Shown: positions 1 through 7,619 of the stretch, piece after piece
Position numbering within the stretch: position 1 is the first letter of the stretch
How the letters are laid out: every line of letters starts with the position of its first letter
From: Fictibacillus macauensis ZFHKF-1
GTDB taxonomy: Bacteria > Bacillota > Bacilli > Bacillales > Fictibacillaceae
Length of the DNA: 64,000 nucleotides
Reading direction: 5' to 3'
Assembly (NCBI RefSeq): GCF_000269865.1
Contig: NZ_AKKV01000030.1
Span: 124,001-188,000 of the forward strand
The notes under the pieces: model-generated
Told to the model about the DNA's origin: nothing
Databases searched by the model: none
Seen by the model: the letters and a program-made list of their open reading frames with translations, nothing else
Translations under genes and position numbers: made by a program

Positions 1-72
1 AAAAATCAATATTTATCTTTCGCCGCAAAAGAATGGCTTCGCTTTGCCCAAGAACAACTAAAAAAGCACTAA
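1..72 (+). CDS. C-terminal end of a probable LysR-family regulator (partial)
   Basis: The first 24 codons read in frame from base 1 to a TAA at 70-72 and end in AAKEWLRFAQEQLKKH. A tail of the form 'S-x-A-A-K-x-F/W-L-x-F' is common at the end of LysR-type regulators, which is the only basis for the name. The gene begins outside the window. A hairpin follows ten bases after the stop. Confidence 0.4.
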   Translation, partial: KNQYLSFAAKEWLRFAQEQLKKH

Positions 73-81
73 TATATACCC

Positions 82-109
82 GATGAGCTCGTCAAAGGAC
101 GGGCTCATC
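82..109 (+). terminator. Hairpin after the partial gene
   Basis: GATGAGCTCGTC (82-93) pairs with GACGGGCTCATC (98-109) around a 4-base loop, 12 pairs with one G-U. No strong T tract follows, so it may be a weak terminator or an mRNA-stabilising stem. Confidence 0.5.
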
Positions 110-232
110 CTACTGAATTTACTCTAATATCTATTATGAAAGTTTGTATAAACTAGGACTAAAATCTATAAAAAGCTACTTTTAACATCTTTCCCACCTT
201 TTATCTATGCTTGATAGACATATATGAAAGCA

Positions 233-257
233 TTTACATAGATAACATCTATGTAAA
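233..257. promoter_or_regulatory. Perfect 11-bp inverted repeat upstream of the thioesterase gene
   Basis: TTTACATAGAT (233-243) and ATCTATGTAAA (247-257) form a perfect palindrome with a 3-base centre, about 93 bases before the thioesterase start. This is the size and symmetry of a repressor operator (for example TetR type). The cognate regulator is not evident; the partial regulator at the left edge is one candidate. The rest of 120-349 shows nothing else I recognise. Confidence 0.5.
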
Positions 258-349
258 CGATAAAAAATAGCCATTTTACTTCCTTAAACTGGTGGAGTAG
301 ACTTAATCACTGTAAAGAGCACAGGAAACTTTCACCAGAAAGGATGTTT

Positions 350-889
350 ATGTTGAACGCTAAAAAAACGAGCGAAAGCCGCATTATTAATACAGATCAA
401 GTACTATCTTGTGATTTAAATAACTACAATACGTTATTCGGTGGTGTTTTAATGAAAAAGCTCGATGCAGCTGCTTCTTTATCTGCTCGCCGCCATGCAC
501 GAGTTAAAACATGCGTAACTGCTTCTACAGATTCTATTGACTTTCTACATCCGATCCATCAAACGGACTCAGTTTGTATCGAATCCTTTGTTTCCTATAC
601 CGGATCTAGTTCAATGGAAATTTTCTGTAAAGTAATTGCCGAAGATATTCTTACTGGAAATCGTCGCATCGCTGCCACAGCCTTCTTAACATTTGTGGCA
701 CTTGGCGAAGATAAACGCCCTGTGAGCGTTCCAGCTGTTGAACCTGAAACAGAAGAAGAAAGATTTCTATTCGAGACAGCGAAAGGTCGTGCTGATATGC
801 GAAAAATCCGTCGAACGCACAGCAAAGAATTAGCCGAAGTCATCTCGCTAAGAAAACCATGGCAAGCTGAAGGGGGTGCTACCGCATGA
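350..889 (+). CDS. Acyl-CoA thioesterase, hotdog fold (YkhA/YciA-like)
   Basis: A 179-residue protein predicted to hydrolyse acyl-CoA thioesters. The N-terminal half carries the hotdog helix signature (NYNTLFGGVLMKKLDAAASL, then A at SARRHA), followed by the strand region with DSIDFLHPI, typical of the BFIT/YkhA acyl-CoA hydrolase family (usually 150-180 residues). The charged C-terminal tail after EPETEEERFLFE is family-like. An in-frame ATG lies at 344, but AGAAAGGA sits too close to it; the ATG at 350 has proper SD spacing, so I chose 350. The stop overlaps the next start (ATGA), implying translational coupling. Substrate is unknown. Confidence 0.8.
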   Translation: MLNAKKTSESRIINTDQVLSCDLNNYNTLFGGVLMKKLDAAASLSARRHARVKTCVTASTDSIDFLHPIHQTDSVCIESFVSYTGSSSMEIFCKVIAEDILTGNRRIAATAFLTFVALGEDKRPVSVPAVEPETEEERFLFETAKGRADMRKIRRTHSKELAEVISLRKPWQAEGGATA

Positions 890-1260
890 TTACATTAGGT
901 AGTCACCAAGAACTAAAACAAGCAAAAGATGCGCTTGAATTGTTAGAAAAAGCGTGTCCGGATTTATATGAAAAATGGATTAGTATTATTCATCTAACAC
1001 GTGCTCTGCACTTTAAATATCAATACATGGGAGCTTTACTAATGAATGAAGACACACGAAGGTATGCTCCCGAATTCGTTCAAGGATCGGTTATTAGATT
1101 ATATAAGCGTGAGCTGCGCATTGTACAAGATCATGAAGAAATAGATGCTTTACACCAAATTCTACGCCGCTATCAACATGCCGGGGCAGCAAAACTTAGT
1201 TTGCTTGCACTTGGGTACACACCGGAATCACTCGTTGGTACGTCTAGTATTATTCACTAA
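886..1260 (+). CDS. Hypothetical protein coupled to the thioesterase
   Basis: 124 residues that I do not recognise. It starts at an ATGA overlap with the thioesterase stop and has its own GGGGGTG ribosome binding site. The sequence is mainly helical and charged (LKQAKDALELLEKACPDLYEKW; later QDHEEIDALHQILRRYQHAG) with no membrane segment, signal peptide or cysteine cluster apart from one Cys near residue 24. Coupling suggests it works with, or stabilises, the thioesterase. No clear terminator follows; bases 1261-1476 hold nothing I can name. Confidence 0.65.
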   Translation: MITLGSHQELKQAKDALELLEKACPDLYEKWISIIHLTRALHFKYQYMGALLMNEDTRRYAPEFVQGSVIRLYKRELRIVQDHEEIDALHQILRRYQHAGAAKLSLLALGYTPESLVGTSSIIH

Positions 1261-1476
1261 CCACTGGTCATCCTCGGGCTTATGGCTGTTTCCTTGTAAG
1301 TCGCAAAACTTTTGAAGGCATAGTTGCTTCTTAACCATACAAACGTTTGCCATACGTTGTATTCTCACAACCTTTGACTATGTTACTTTTACACTATAAC
1401 AACTTTTCATAAGACGACGATGGCCAGACTATAACTACCTCATGCAACACTCATTCACCTCGCTAGACAATCTTCT

Positions 1477-1511
1477 AAAAAAAATAGCCCCTCGAATCTT
1501 ACCGAGGGGCC
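1477..1511 (-). terminator. Intrinsic terminator of the leftward fdh/iolS cluster
   Basis: On the minus strand a stem made of 1503-1510 and 1487-1494 (GCCCCTCG with CGAGGGGC) is followed by a run of eight T (plus-strand A run 1477-1484). It lies five bases beyond the stop of the small HTH gene. Confidence 0.85.
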
Positions 1512-1515
1512 ATTA

Positions 1516-1746
1516 TTAATCTTCGTCTTTTGCATCCCAATCTTCCGGAATCGGCTCATCTAAATACTCTTCCACTAGCCTTTTGTACTTTTCCATCTGC
1601 TCTAAATGAGTAGCAAACTGGTCTTTATTAATCATATATTCTTGTCCGTCATAAAAGGCACGGATTTTGTTTGTTTCAATAAGCTTTAAAATAAAAGCCG
1701 GTGGTAATTCAAGGTATTCTGCCGTTTCGTTTAATGTGAGATACAT
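1516..1746 (-). CDS. Small helix-turn-helix protein (excisionase/MerR-like domain)
   Basis: 76 residues. The N-terminus (MYLTLNETAEYLELPPAFILKLIETNKIRAF, then DGQEYMINKDQF) is the excisionase-type winged helix that reads 'T-x-x-E-A-A-x-x-L', suited to binding DNA. The C-terminus is acidic (EEYLDEPIPEDWDAKDED). It lies 24 bases after iolS in the same direction and just before the terminator, so it is probably the last gene of that operon. Such small proteins are common in Bacillus without phage context; there is no integrase nearby. Target unknown. Confidence 0.65.
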   Translation of the reverse strand: MYLTLNETAEYLELPPAFILKLIETNKIRAFYDGQEYMINKDQFATHLEQMEKYKRLVEEYLDEPIPEDWDAKDED

Positions 1747-1770
1747 ATGGTCACCTTTTCTGTCAAAATT

Positions 1771-2703
1771 CTATGAAAAAATACGATCAATCGCGTCTTT
1801 TTCCTCTGCTGTTAACTGTACATCTAATGTTTTCAAATTATTGCTCACTTGATCTGCTCGCTTTGCTCCAGGAATAATAGCATCAATTGCTGGTTGCGTT
1901 AAGTACCAAGCAAGAACAAGATGTGCAACCTCGGCATTTTTTTGCGTGGCAATACTTCGTAACTGCTCTACTTTCTCGAGATTGCGTTGAAATTGCGCTG
2001 GTTGGAAATACGGTAAATCTTTACGAAGATCTTTAAACTTCGCGTTTGCATCGTACTTACCTGCCAATAACCCAGAAGCGAGTGGGAAATACGGAACAAA
2101 TGAAATGCCGTTCTCTTTCATATAAGGAAGCATCTCTTTTTCTACTTCACGTTGTAGCAAGTTGTATTCGCCTTGCACTACATCAACATATCCATCTTTA
2201 TTGGCTTCTTTTAATTGCTCCATTGAAAAATTAGATACGCCAATGGCACGAATTTTACCCGCATCTTTCAATTCTTTTAGGGCGCCTACCGCTTCATCTT
2301 TCGGCGTCGCCTCATCTGGGAAGTGAATATAGTATAAATCAATATAATCTGTTTGTAATCTCTTTAAGCTATCTTCTACCGATTGCTTTAAAAAAGCCGG
2401 CGAATTATCAAATACAGTATCGCTACCGACAAAACGATGTGCACCTTTTGTTGCTAGTACCGCTTGTTGACGACTGCCTGTTTCTTTTAACACCTGACCA
2501 ACAAGCTCTTCAGATCGTTCTGGACCATAAATAAATGCTGTATCTAAGAAGTTTACCCCAATTTCAAGAGCTCGGCGAACAAGCTCCTTCCCTGCTTCCT
2601 CATCTAGATCAGGATATAAATTGTGACCACCAACTGCATTCGTTCCTAATCCAATAGGATTAACAACTAAATCGGTTTTTCCAAGTCTCGTTTCTTTTGC
2701 CAT
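1771..2703 (-). CDS. iolS: Aldo/keto reductase IolS-like
   Basis: A 310-residue NADPH-dependent aldo-keto reductase very similar to Bacillus subtilis IolS as I remember it (shared stretches such as [16 protein letters not shown] and [12 protein letters not shown]). The AKR catalytic tetrad is visible: Asp54, Tyr59, Lys86 and His127; the cofactor loop GAKRADQ lies near the C-terminus. Family length is usual. IolS is associated with inositol catabolism in B. subtilis but is not essential for it, and no other iol gene is in view, so the physiological substrate is uncertain. SD AAAGGAG precedes the ATG. It is 73 bases downstream of fdhD. Confidence 0.85.
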   Translation of the reverse strand: MAKETRLGKTDLVVNPIGLGTNAVGGHNLYPDLDEEAGKELVRRALEIGVNFLDTAFIYGPERSEELVGQVLKETGSRQQAVLATKGAHRFVGSDTVFDNSPAFLKQSVEDSLKRLQTDYIDLYYIHFPDEATPKDEAVGALKELKDAGKIRAIGVSNFSMEQLKEANKDGYVDVVQGEYNLLQREVEKEMLPYMKENGISFVPYFPLASGLLAGKYDANAKFKDLRKDLPYFQPAQFQRNLEKVEQLRSIATQKNAEVAHLVLAWYLTQPAIDAIIPGAKRADQVSNNLKTLDVQLTAEEKDAIDRIFS

Positions 2704-2776
2704 GCCCTCATCTCCTTTAAATCATCATACTCTCTTTTATCGTAGCAAAGAGACTGAAATAAGGGAAAATTTACGC

Positions 2777-3574
2777 TCAATTTTCTCTCGACAAAGTTAT
2801 AATTCGCTCTGGATGTGTGTAAATATTACAGCGAGCTTGGCGAATAAAGCCAACCGCTGTAATGCCAAGATCGTGCGCTAACTTTAAGGCAAGTGACGTT
2901 GGTGCCGATTTTGACAAGAGGATACCAATCCCCATTTTAGACACTTTCAATAAGACTTCAGAAGATATTCTTCCACTAAAGGCAATTACCTTTTCGCGAA
3001 ATGGCAAGCTTTCACGTAAACAATGACCATAAATTTTATCAAGCGCATTATGACGTCCAATATCACTTCTCATTACTAGCATTTGCTCATGTGAGCACAA
3101 AGCCGCGTTGTGTAAACCGCCTGTTGAATGAAAGTCGTTTGATGCATGCTGCATCTCATCTATGAAAGTCAAGCAGCGCTCTATTAATAGCGCTTTACGA
3201 GATGAAACGGTTTTTGCAGTTTTTACATCTGATTGAAAGTAGAATTCTCGGCTCACACCGCAACAGGAGCCAATCCACCGTTTTGCGGTATTTTTTACGA
3301 TGCGATCTTTTTGAAGCAATTCAACATATGCAAAGCCTCGCTCTTCATCGATCGTCAATTGCTTGATCTCTTGATAACGTCGAATCACCCCTTCTGAAGC
3401 AAGAAAGCCGACAACAAGATCCTCAAGATCATTGGGCGTACAAACCATCGTCGCGAATTCATCGCCATTGATCACGATTGTTAGCGCGTATTCAAGAGCC
3501 ACTTCATCTTCTTTTTCTTGGAATTCTCCGTTTTCAAACCGAATCACCGCGTGCTTTTCTTTCACGTTGCCCAT
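2777..3574 (-). CDS. fdhD: Formate dehydrogenase accessory sulfurtransferase FdhD
   Basis: A 265-residue FdhD family protein, which passes sulfur from a cysteine desulfurase to the molybdenum cofactor of formate dehydrogenases. Seen: the cysteine motif IGSCCGVSR (Cys104-Cys105), then TGGLHNAALC, the signature RSDIGRHNALDKIYG and the C-terminal block FSGRISSEVLLKVSKMGIGILLSKSAPTS. It lies 14 bases after the fdhF-like gene, its natural client, with SD AAAGGAG before the ATG. Confidence 0.92.
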   Translation of the reverse strand: MGNVKEKHAVIRFENGEFQEKEDEVALEYALTIVINGDEFATMVCTPNDLEDLVVGFLASEGVIRRYQEIKQLTIDEERGFAYVELLQKDRIVKNTAKRWIGSCCGVSREFYFQSDVKTAKTVSSRKALLIERCLTFIDEMQHASNDFHSTGGLHNAALCSHEQMLVMRSDIGRHNALDKIYGHCLRESLPFREKVIAFSGRISSEVLLKVSKMGIGILLSKSAPTSLALKLAHDLGITAVGFIRQARCNIYTHPERIITLSREN

Positions 3575-3588
3575 AGTTAGCTCCTTTC

Positions 3589-5946
3589 TTAGCTAATCTC
3601 TGTTTCTAAATCTTCCACTCTTTTTTCAACATAGCTTATATCTTTTCGCGCATTGAATTGTTCGGCTTTTTCAATATATACGCCTACATTAAAGCTTGGA
3701 ATTCCAGCATATTTTTCATATACACCTTTTGGTAACAAAAAATTACCTTCTGGAAAATGTACTTCCAAGTTGCCCTTTGCGATATCAATAAAGCGCGCAC
3801 GCCCTTGAAAGACGCCATGTTCATTATGAACAACAACTAACTCACCTTCTGCAATTGAAAGTTGCTGTGCATCCTGAGCATTCATAAGCACATCATACCG
3901 ATCGGCTTGATTAAAAGGATCTTGCTCGTTATAGACCATTGAATTAAATTGCTTTCCTCTTCGCGTGGTGACATAAAACATTTCTTTCGTTTTCTTTAAA
4001 TCAGGAATAGCAACAGCTATTAAATTTCCTTTGCCATCACTCGTCGGACATAGACCATCTTCACACAGCCACGCCCCTCCCCACTGAAACACATCCCCGC
4101 GTTCTTTTAAATGCTGAATGCCTTCATAATTCGAGTTTGCTTTCGCTATTTCTTCACGAATCGCTTGCCCGTCAGCAAAGTCTACTAAGTGAGCTAGATC
4201 TGGTTTTACGCGCTTCGCAAGATCTCTATAGATTTTCCATTCAGCACGCGCTTCTTTTACAGCTTGTGCATTCCCTTCTATAGGCGGCGAGTAGTACACC
4301 ATACGTTCTGTTGACGTAGACGTTCCGCCACCTTCTTGTTCGTATCTTGTTTTTGCTGGTAAAACAATTACTGTTTCTTTCGCATCAACTAAGGTTGACG
4401 TATTAAATATAATATCTTGATGGACACGCAACTCTAATGAAGACAATGCTTTTTCAATGAATAGAGGGTCAGGCATCGTTTCAAGAAAATTGCCGCCTGA
4501 TACATAGTACATTTTAATTTTTCGTTCATGATCGTCCGGAAGCATAATATTTTCTAATGATACGCCAAGCACGTCACCTTGCCATTTTGGCAACGTAAAA
4601 CCCCATAATTTCTCAATTCGTTCAATGGAGGCAGGTTCAAAATCGCCACCTGGCAAAACAAATGGATCAGCCCCCATTTCTCCCGATCCTTGTACGCTTG
4701 AATGACCACGAATCGGCATAAGGCCACAATGCTTACGACCAAGAAATCCCCGCAAAAGTGCTAAATTCGCAACTTGCGAAATGTTATCAGAAGCAAAAGT
4801 ATGCATCGTTAACCCTAATGACCAGACGAAAATGCCACTTTTACTTTTCGCTAATAGATCAGCAAGTTCGTACATACGCTCTTTTGCTACACCAGATGAA
4901 GCTTCAATTTGCTCCCATCTTTGCTGCTGCACATGGCGTTTTAGTTGCTCATAATTGTTTACATGTTGCGCAACAAAGGCATGATCAATCGCTTTGCCTC
5001 GTTCTTCTTTCTCCATCTCAAACCAATGCTTCATAATGCCGTGCATAAAAGCAATGTCTCCACCGATATTCACTTGATAAAAGTCATCTGCTAGCTTCGT
5101 ACCAAATAAAGCCGATTCTGGAATGGACGGAATCCAATATTTCTCCATAGACGGCTCTCGATATGGATTAATACAAATAATTTTCGTCCCTTTTCGTTTT
5201 GCTGCATACATATATTTAGTTGAGACTGGCTGATTATTAGCAGCTGCTGATCCCCAGAAAACAATAACATCTGAACCGATCCAGTCACTATAATTACACG
5301 TTGAAGCACCTAATCCTATTGAGCGCTTTAGCGCTGTTTTTGAAGGAGAATGACAAATGCGAGAAGCGTTATCGATGTTATTCGTTCCCAGCAATCGCGC
5401 CACTTTTCCTGCTACATAATAAGACTCATTCGTAATGCCTCGTGATGTAAGAAAAAAAGCGGTTTGTTTAGGATGCAATGCTTTCATCTTCTGAGCAATC
5501 ACATCCATTGCTTCATCCCATTGAATGCGAGAAAATCGGCGTTCACCTTTTCGACGGATGAGCGGATAAGGAATTCTTCCAAGCTTGCGAAGCTCCGCAC
5601 TGGAATACTGTCTTAATTCATCAATATCCGCATGAACCATCTCTTCCTTCATTTCAGGCATCGTATTAAGACGAAGAATATTTAATCTCGTTGTACAAAC
5701 GTGCGGTCCTGCTAACGTTTGATCGTACAAGCCCGATACACCTAACGCACAGCCGTCACATACACCTTGCGTGATAATACGTCTCGCATAATTTAAATTA
5801 TCACGATTTTCCCAAATCACTTTCATCGTATCGCGAATGTGCCCAGACTTTACTTTTCCTAAGCCAAATGGAACGGGGCTTACCCAATGTTTGGGTGCCC
5901 ATGATTTCGGAAGTTTTGCCGGGCCATCGTGTTTTGTCTCTCCCAT
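3589..5946 (-). CDS. Molybdopterin oxidoreductase, FdhF/YdeP-type formate dehydrogenase alpha subunit
   Basis: About 785 residues. Family: molybdopterin-bis-guanine-dinucleotide enzymes of the YdeP/FdhF type, cytoplasmic, usually linked to formate oxidation or acid stress. The N-terminus has Cys63-x2-Cys66 and Cys84 (CDGCALGV, HVCTTRLN); a fourth iron-sulfur ligand is not obvious, as in YdeP-like proteins. SRICHSPS places a Cys where FdhF has its Mo-ligand Sec/Cys. The C-terminus holds the molybdopterin-dinucleotide binding domain (TTRRGKQFNSMVYNEQDPF). An upstream ATG at 5955 abuts the AAAGGAGG; the ATG at 5946 has a 9-base gap and is preferred. The fdhD gene follows, supporting a formate dehydrogenase-type role. 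No electron-transfer subunit is present. Confidence 0.85.
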   Translation of the reverse strand: MGETKHDGPAKLPKSWAPKHWVSPVPFGLGKVKSGHIRDTMKVIWENRDNLNYARRIITQGVCDGCALGVSGLYDQTLAGPHVCTTRLNILRLNTMPEMKEEMVHADIDELRQYSSAELRKLGRIPYPLIRRKGERRFSRIQWDEAMDVIAQKMKALHPKQTAFFLTSRGITNESYYVAGKVARLLGTNNIDNASRICHSPSKTALKRSIGLGASTCNYSDWIGSDVIVFWGSAAANNQPVSTKYMYAAKRKGTKIICINPYREPSMEKYWIPSIPESALFGTKLADDFYQVNIGGDIAFMHGIMKHWFEMEKEERGKAIDHAFVAQHVNNYEQLKRHVQQQRWEQIEASSGVAKERMYELADLLAKSKSGIFVWSLGLTMHTFASDNISQVANLALLRGFLGRKHCGLMPIRGHSSVQGSGEMGADPFVLPGGDFEPASIERIEKLWGFTLPKWQGDVLGVSLENIMLPDDHERKIKMYYVSGGNFLETMPDPLFIEKALSSLELRVHQDIIFNTSTLVDAKETVIVLPAKTRYEQEGGGTSTSTERMVYYSPPIEGNAQAVKEARAEWKIYRDLAKRVKPDLAHLVDFADGQAIREEIAKANSNYEGIQHLKERGDVFQWGGAWLCEDGLCPTSDGKGNLIAVAIPDLKKTKEMFYVTTRRGKQFNSMVYNEQDPFNQADRYDVLMNAQDAQQLSIAEGELVVVHNEHGVFQGRARFIDIAKGNLEVHFPEGNFLLPKGVYEKYAGIPSFNVGVYIEKAEQFNARKDISYVEKRVEDLETEIS

Positions 5947-6104
5947 CCGTCTCATCCTCCTTTAAAAATTGAACCGCTAAATGTAAGCGTATTCTTTTTT
6001 CTATTCTACCATAGACGTTCCTATGATTTTTGGAGAGAATAAGTTGTGCTATCATTAGAGATAAAAAATATCTACTGTACTAGGCTTAGAAAGGGATGAA
6101 CTAA

Positions 6105-6497
6105 ATGATTTACTTTTTAGTTGGAATCGGAGGGATCGTCGGAGCGCTTTTGCGATTTGTAAGTAGTCAGGCGTTTCCAACACTACTCTTCCCAACGGCT
6201 ACTTTATTCATTAATCTCACCGGTTCCTTTATTCTCGCTTGGCTAACAACGTATGTAAGCAAGGTACATCTGCTGCCACCGGCTCTTGTTACTGCTCTTG
6301 GTACAGGATTAATTGGTGCCTTTACCACTTTCTCTACTTTTAGTGTTGAAACCGTCAAGCTCATTTCCTCTCACCATTATTTTATGGCTGCTATGTATCT
6401 TCTTTGTAGCTTATGGGGTGGCTTGCTTTGTTCTTGGCTAGGCTTTCGCTTTGGTCATTATTGCTATAGCAAATATACGGTAGGTGCAAAAGGATGA
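6105..6497 (+). CDS. crcB: Fluoride channel CrcB/Fluc, subunit 1
   Basis: 130 residues with four membrane helices. CrcB/Fluc proteins form dual-topology dimers that let fluoride leave the cell. Motifs seen: GGIVGALLRF at the N-terminus, the pore Asn in FINLTGSF, and GLIGAFTTFSTFSVE with the phenylalanine-box and sodium-site region. It overlaps the second crcB gene by four bases (ATGA). Many Bacillus carry two such genes whose products pair as a heterodimer. I looked for a fluoride riboswitch upstream and did not find one. Confidence 0.92.
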   Translation: MIYFLVGIGGIVGALLRFVSSQAFPTLLFPTATLFINLTGSFILAWLTTYVSKVHLLPPALVTALGTGLIGAFTTFSTFSVETVKLISSHHYFMAAMYLLCSLWGGLLCSWLGFRFGHYCYSKYTVGAKG

Positions 6498-6856
6498 GTG
6501 CCTATATCCTTGTTGCGCTTGGTGGATTTTTTGGAGCGATTACGCGCTTTTCCCTTTCAACAATGATAAAAAGAATTTGGCCCATCACATTTCCATTGGC
6601 CACTTTCTTCATTAATAGTATTGGCTCTTTTTTATTAGGGTGGATTGTTGGTATACATGCTAACCTTCACATGCAATGGCTAGTCGGCACTGGATTTATG
6701 GGAGCATTCACTACGTTTTCAACATTTACGTTGGAAAGCATTCAGCTGATGCAACAGCGCAAATGGGGCGTACTGCTACTATATGTTGGAGGTAGCTATT
6801 CGGTAGGCATCCTATGTGCATTTCTCGGAATGGCTCTTTCTTCGACTTTTGCCTAA
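6494..6856 (+). CDS. crcB: Fluoride channel CrcB/Fluc, subunit 2
   Basis: 120 residues, four membrane helices, with the same signatures as its neighbour: GGFFGAITRF, FINSIGSFLLGW and GFMGAFTTFSTFTLE. Start overlaps the stop of the first gene, so the two are made together, as expected for the two halves of a heterodimeric channel with opposite topologies. A strong hairpin terminator follows 18 bases after the stop. Confidence 0.92.
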   Translation: MSAYILVALGGFFGAITRFSLSTMIKRIWPITFPLATFFINSIGSFLLGWIVGIHANLHMQWLVGTGFMGAFTTFSTFTLESIQLMQQRKWGVLLLYVGGSYSVGILCAFLGMALSSTFA

Positions 6857-6870
6857 ACGTTAGCGTAAAC

Positions 6871-6907
6871 AAAAAAAGCTCCCCCTTTTTGCTTTTGGGG
6901 AGCTTTT
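6871..6907. terminator. Bidirectional terminator between crcB pair and bcrC
   Basis: AAAAGCTCCCC (6874-6884) pairs perfectly with GGGGAGCTTTT (6897-6907). GTAAAC (6865-6870) and GTTTAC (6911-6916) can extend the stem outward. A/T runs flank both arms, so it can serve the convergent crcB and bcrC genes. Confidence 0.85.
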
Positions 6908-6912
6908 CACGT

Positions 6913-7491
6913 TTACATGTTTTGATTTCTACGCTCACTTCGTTTTCCGAAAATAGAAAGATAAAGATCGATAATTTTTTGAATAGGCTTTTCAAACAGA
7001 AAGTCTAGTTTAGTAATAATCAATGCCAAGATTACTGATACGACAATACTTCCTAGTACATCAAATGGATAATGTAGACCTGCATATATTCTAGAAAAAC
7101 CAGTAAGCACAGCTAACACAATAGCAAACGTCCCGATTTTCTTGCGGTAAGCAAACAAGATCAAGGCAATCGAAAAGGCCCCTGTCGTATGATCGCTCGG
7201 GAAGGAAGCATCTGCCGCATGGTCAATTAACGGCTTATAGCCTAACGTCACAAACGGTCTAGTCTCAAAGTAAATATGAGAAATCGCCACATTAATAACA
7301 ATGCCAATAACACCGGTAATTCCCGCTAATAATGCCACTTTTTTCGTTTTCACATTGCCAAACACCCACATGAGCAATAAAATGAGCCCAAATAGATAGA
7401 TGGCTTTATCAGTTATAAAAATCATGAGTTGATCTAACAAATCTGATTGACCGGCTAAGCCATGAATGTTCTTTAATAACGTTTCATTCAT
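6913..7491 (-). CDS. bcrC: Undecaprenyl-diphosphatase BcrC (PAP2 family)
   Basis: 192 residues, membrane protein that dephosphorylates undecaprenyl pyrophosphate to recycle the cell-wall lipid carrier and gives basal bacitracin resistance. The PAP2 motifs are seen in order: YFETRPFV (K/R-x6-RP type, near residue 80), SFPSDHTTGAF (central PSGH-like block) and GFSRIYAGLHYPFDVLGS (SR-x5-H-x3-D). The N-terminus (KNIHGLAG, MIFITDKAIYLFGLILLLMWVFGN) matches B. subtilis BcrC. Single gene bounded by the terminator. I did not find a convincing ECF sigma promoter upstream, although the B. subtilis gene is under sigma-X/M control. Confidence 0.9.
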   Translation of the reverse strand: MNETLLKNIHGLAGQSDLLDQLMIFITDKAIYLFGLILLLMWVFGNVKTKKVALLAGITGVIGIVINVAISHIYFETRPFVTLGYKPLIDHAADASFPSDHTTGAFSIALILFAYRKKIGTFAIVLAVLTGFSRIYAGLHYPFDVLGSIVVSVILALIITKLDFLFEKPIQKIIDLYLSIFGKRSERRNQNM

Positions 7492-7619
7492 ATCGTCTTA
7501 AAACCTACCTCTTTTAAGTAATGGTGTTCTCTTAACGTGATTAAACTCTAATTTTAAGGCACAATTCTTTTCATGACAAGTGACCAAAAAGAATCAATGA
7601 TGACATTTTTATGAAATAA

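Noticed and set aside
1261-1476. Small RNA or gene after the thioesterase pair
   Set aside because: No clear frame, stem with T run or promoter could be supported on either strand.
1516-1746. Excisionase of a mobile element
   Set aside because: No integrase, attachment site or phage genes nearby; the gene lies in a metabolic operon.
5956-6104. Fluoride riboswitch before the crcB pair
   Set aside because: No conserved crcB-motif sequence could be seen by eye; left as an open check.
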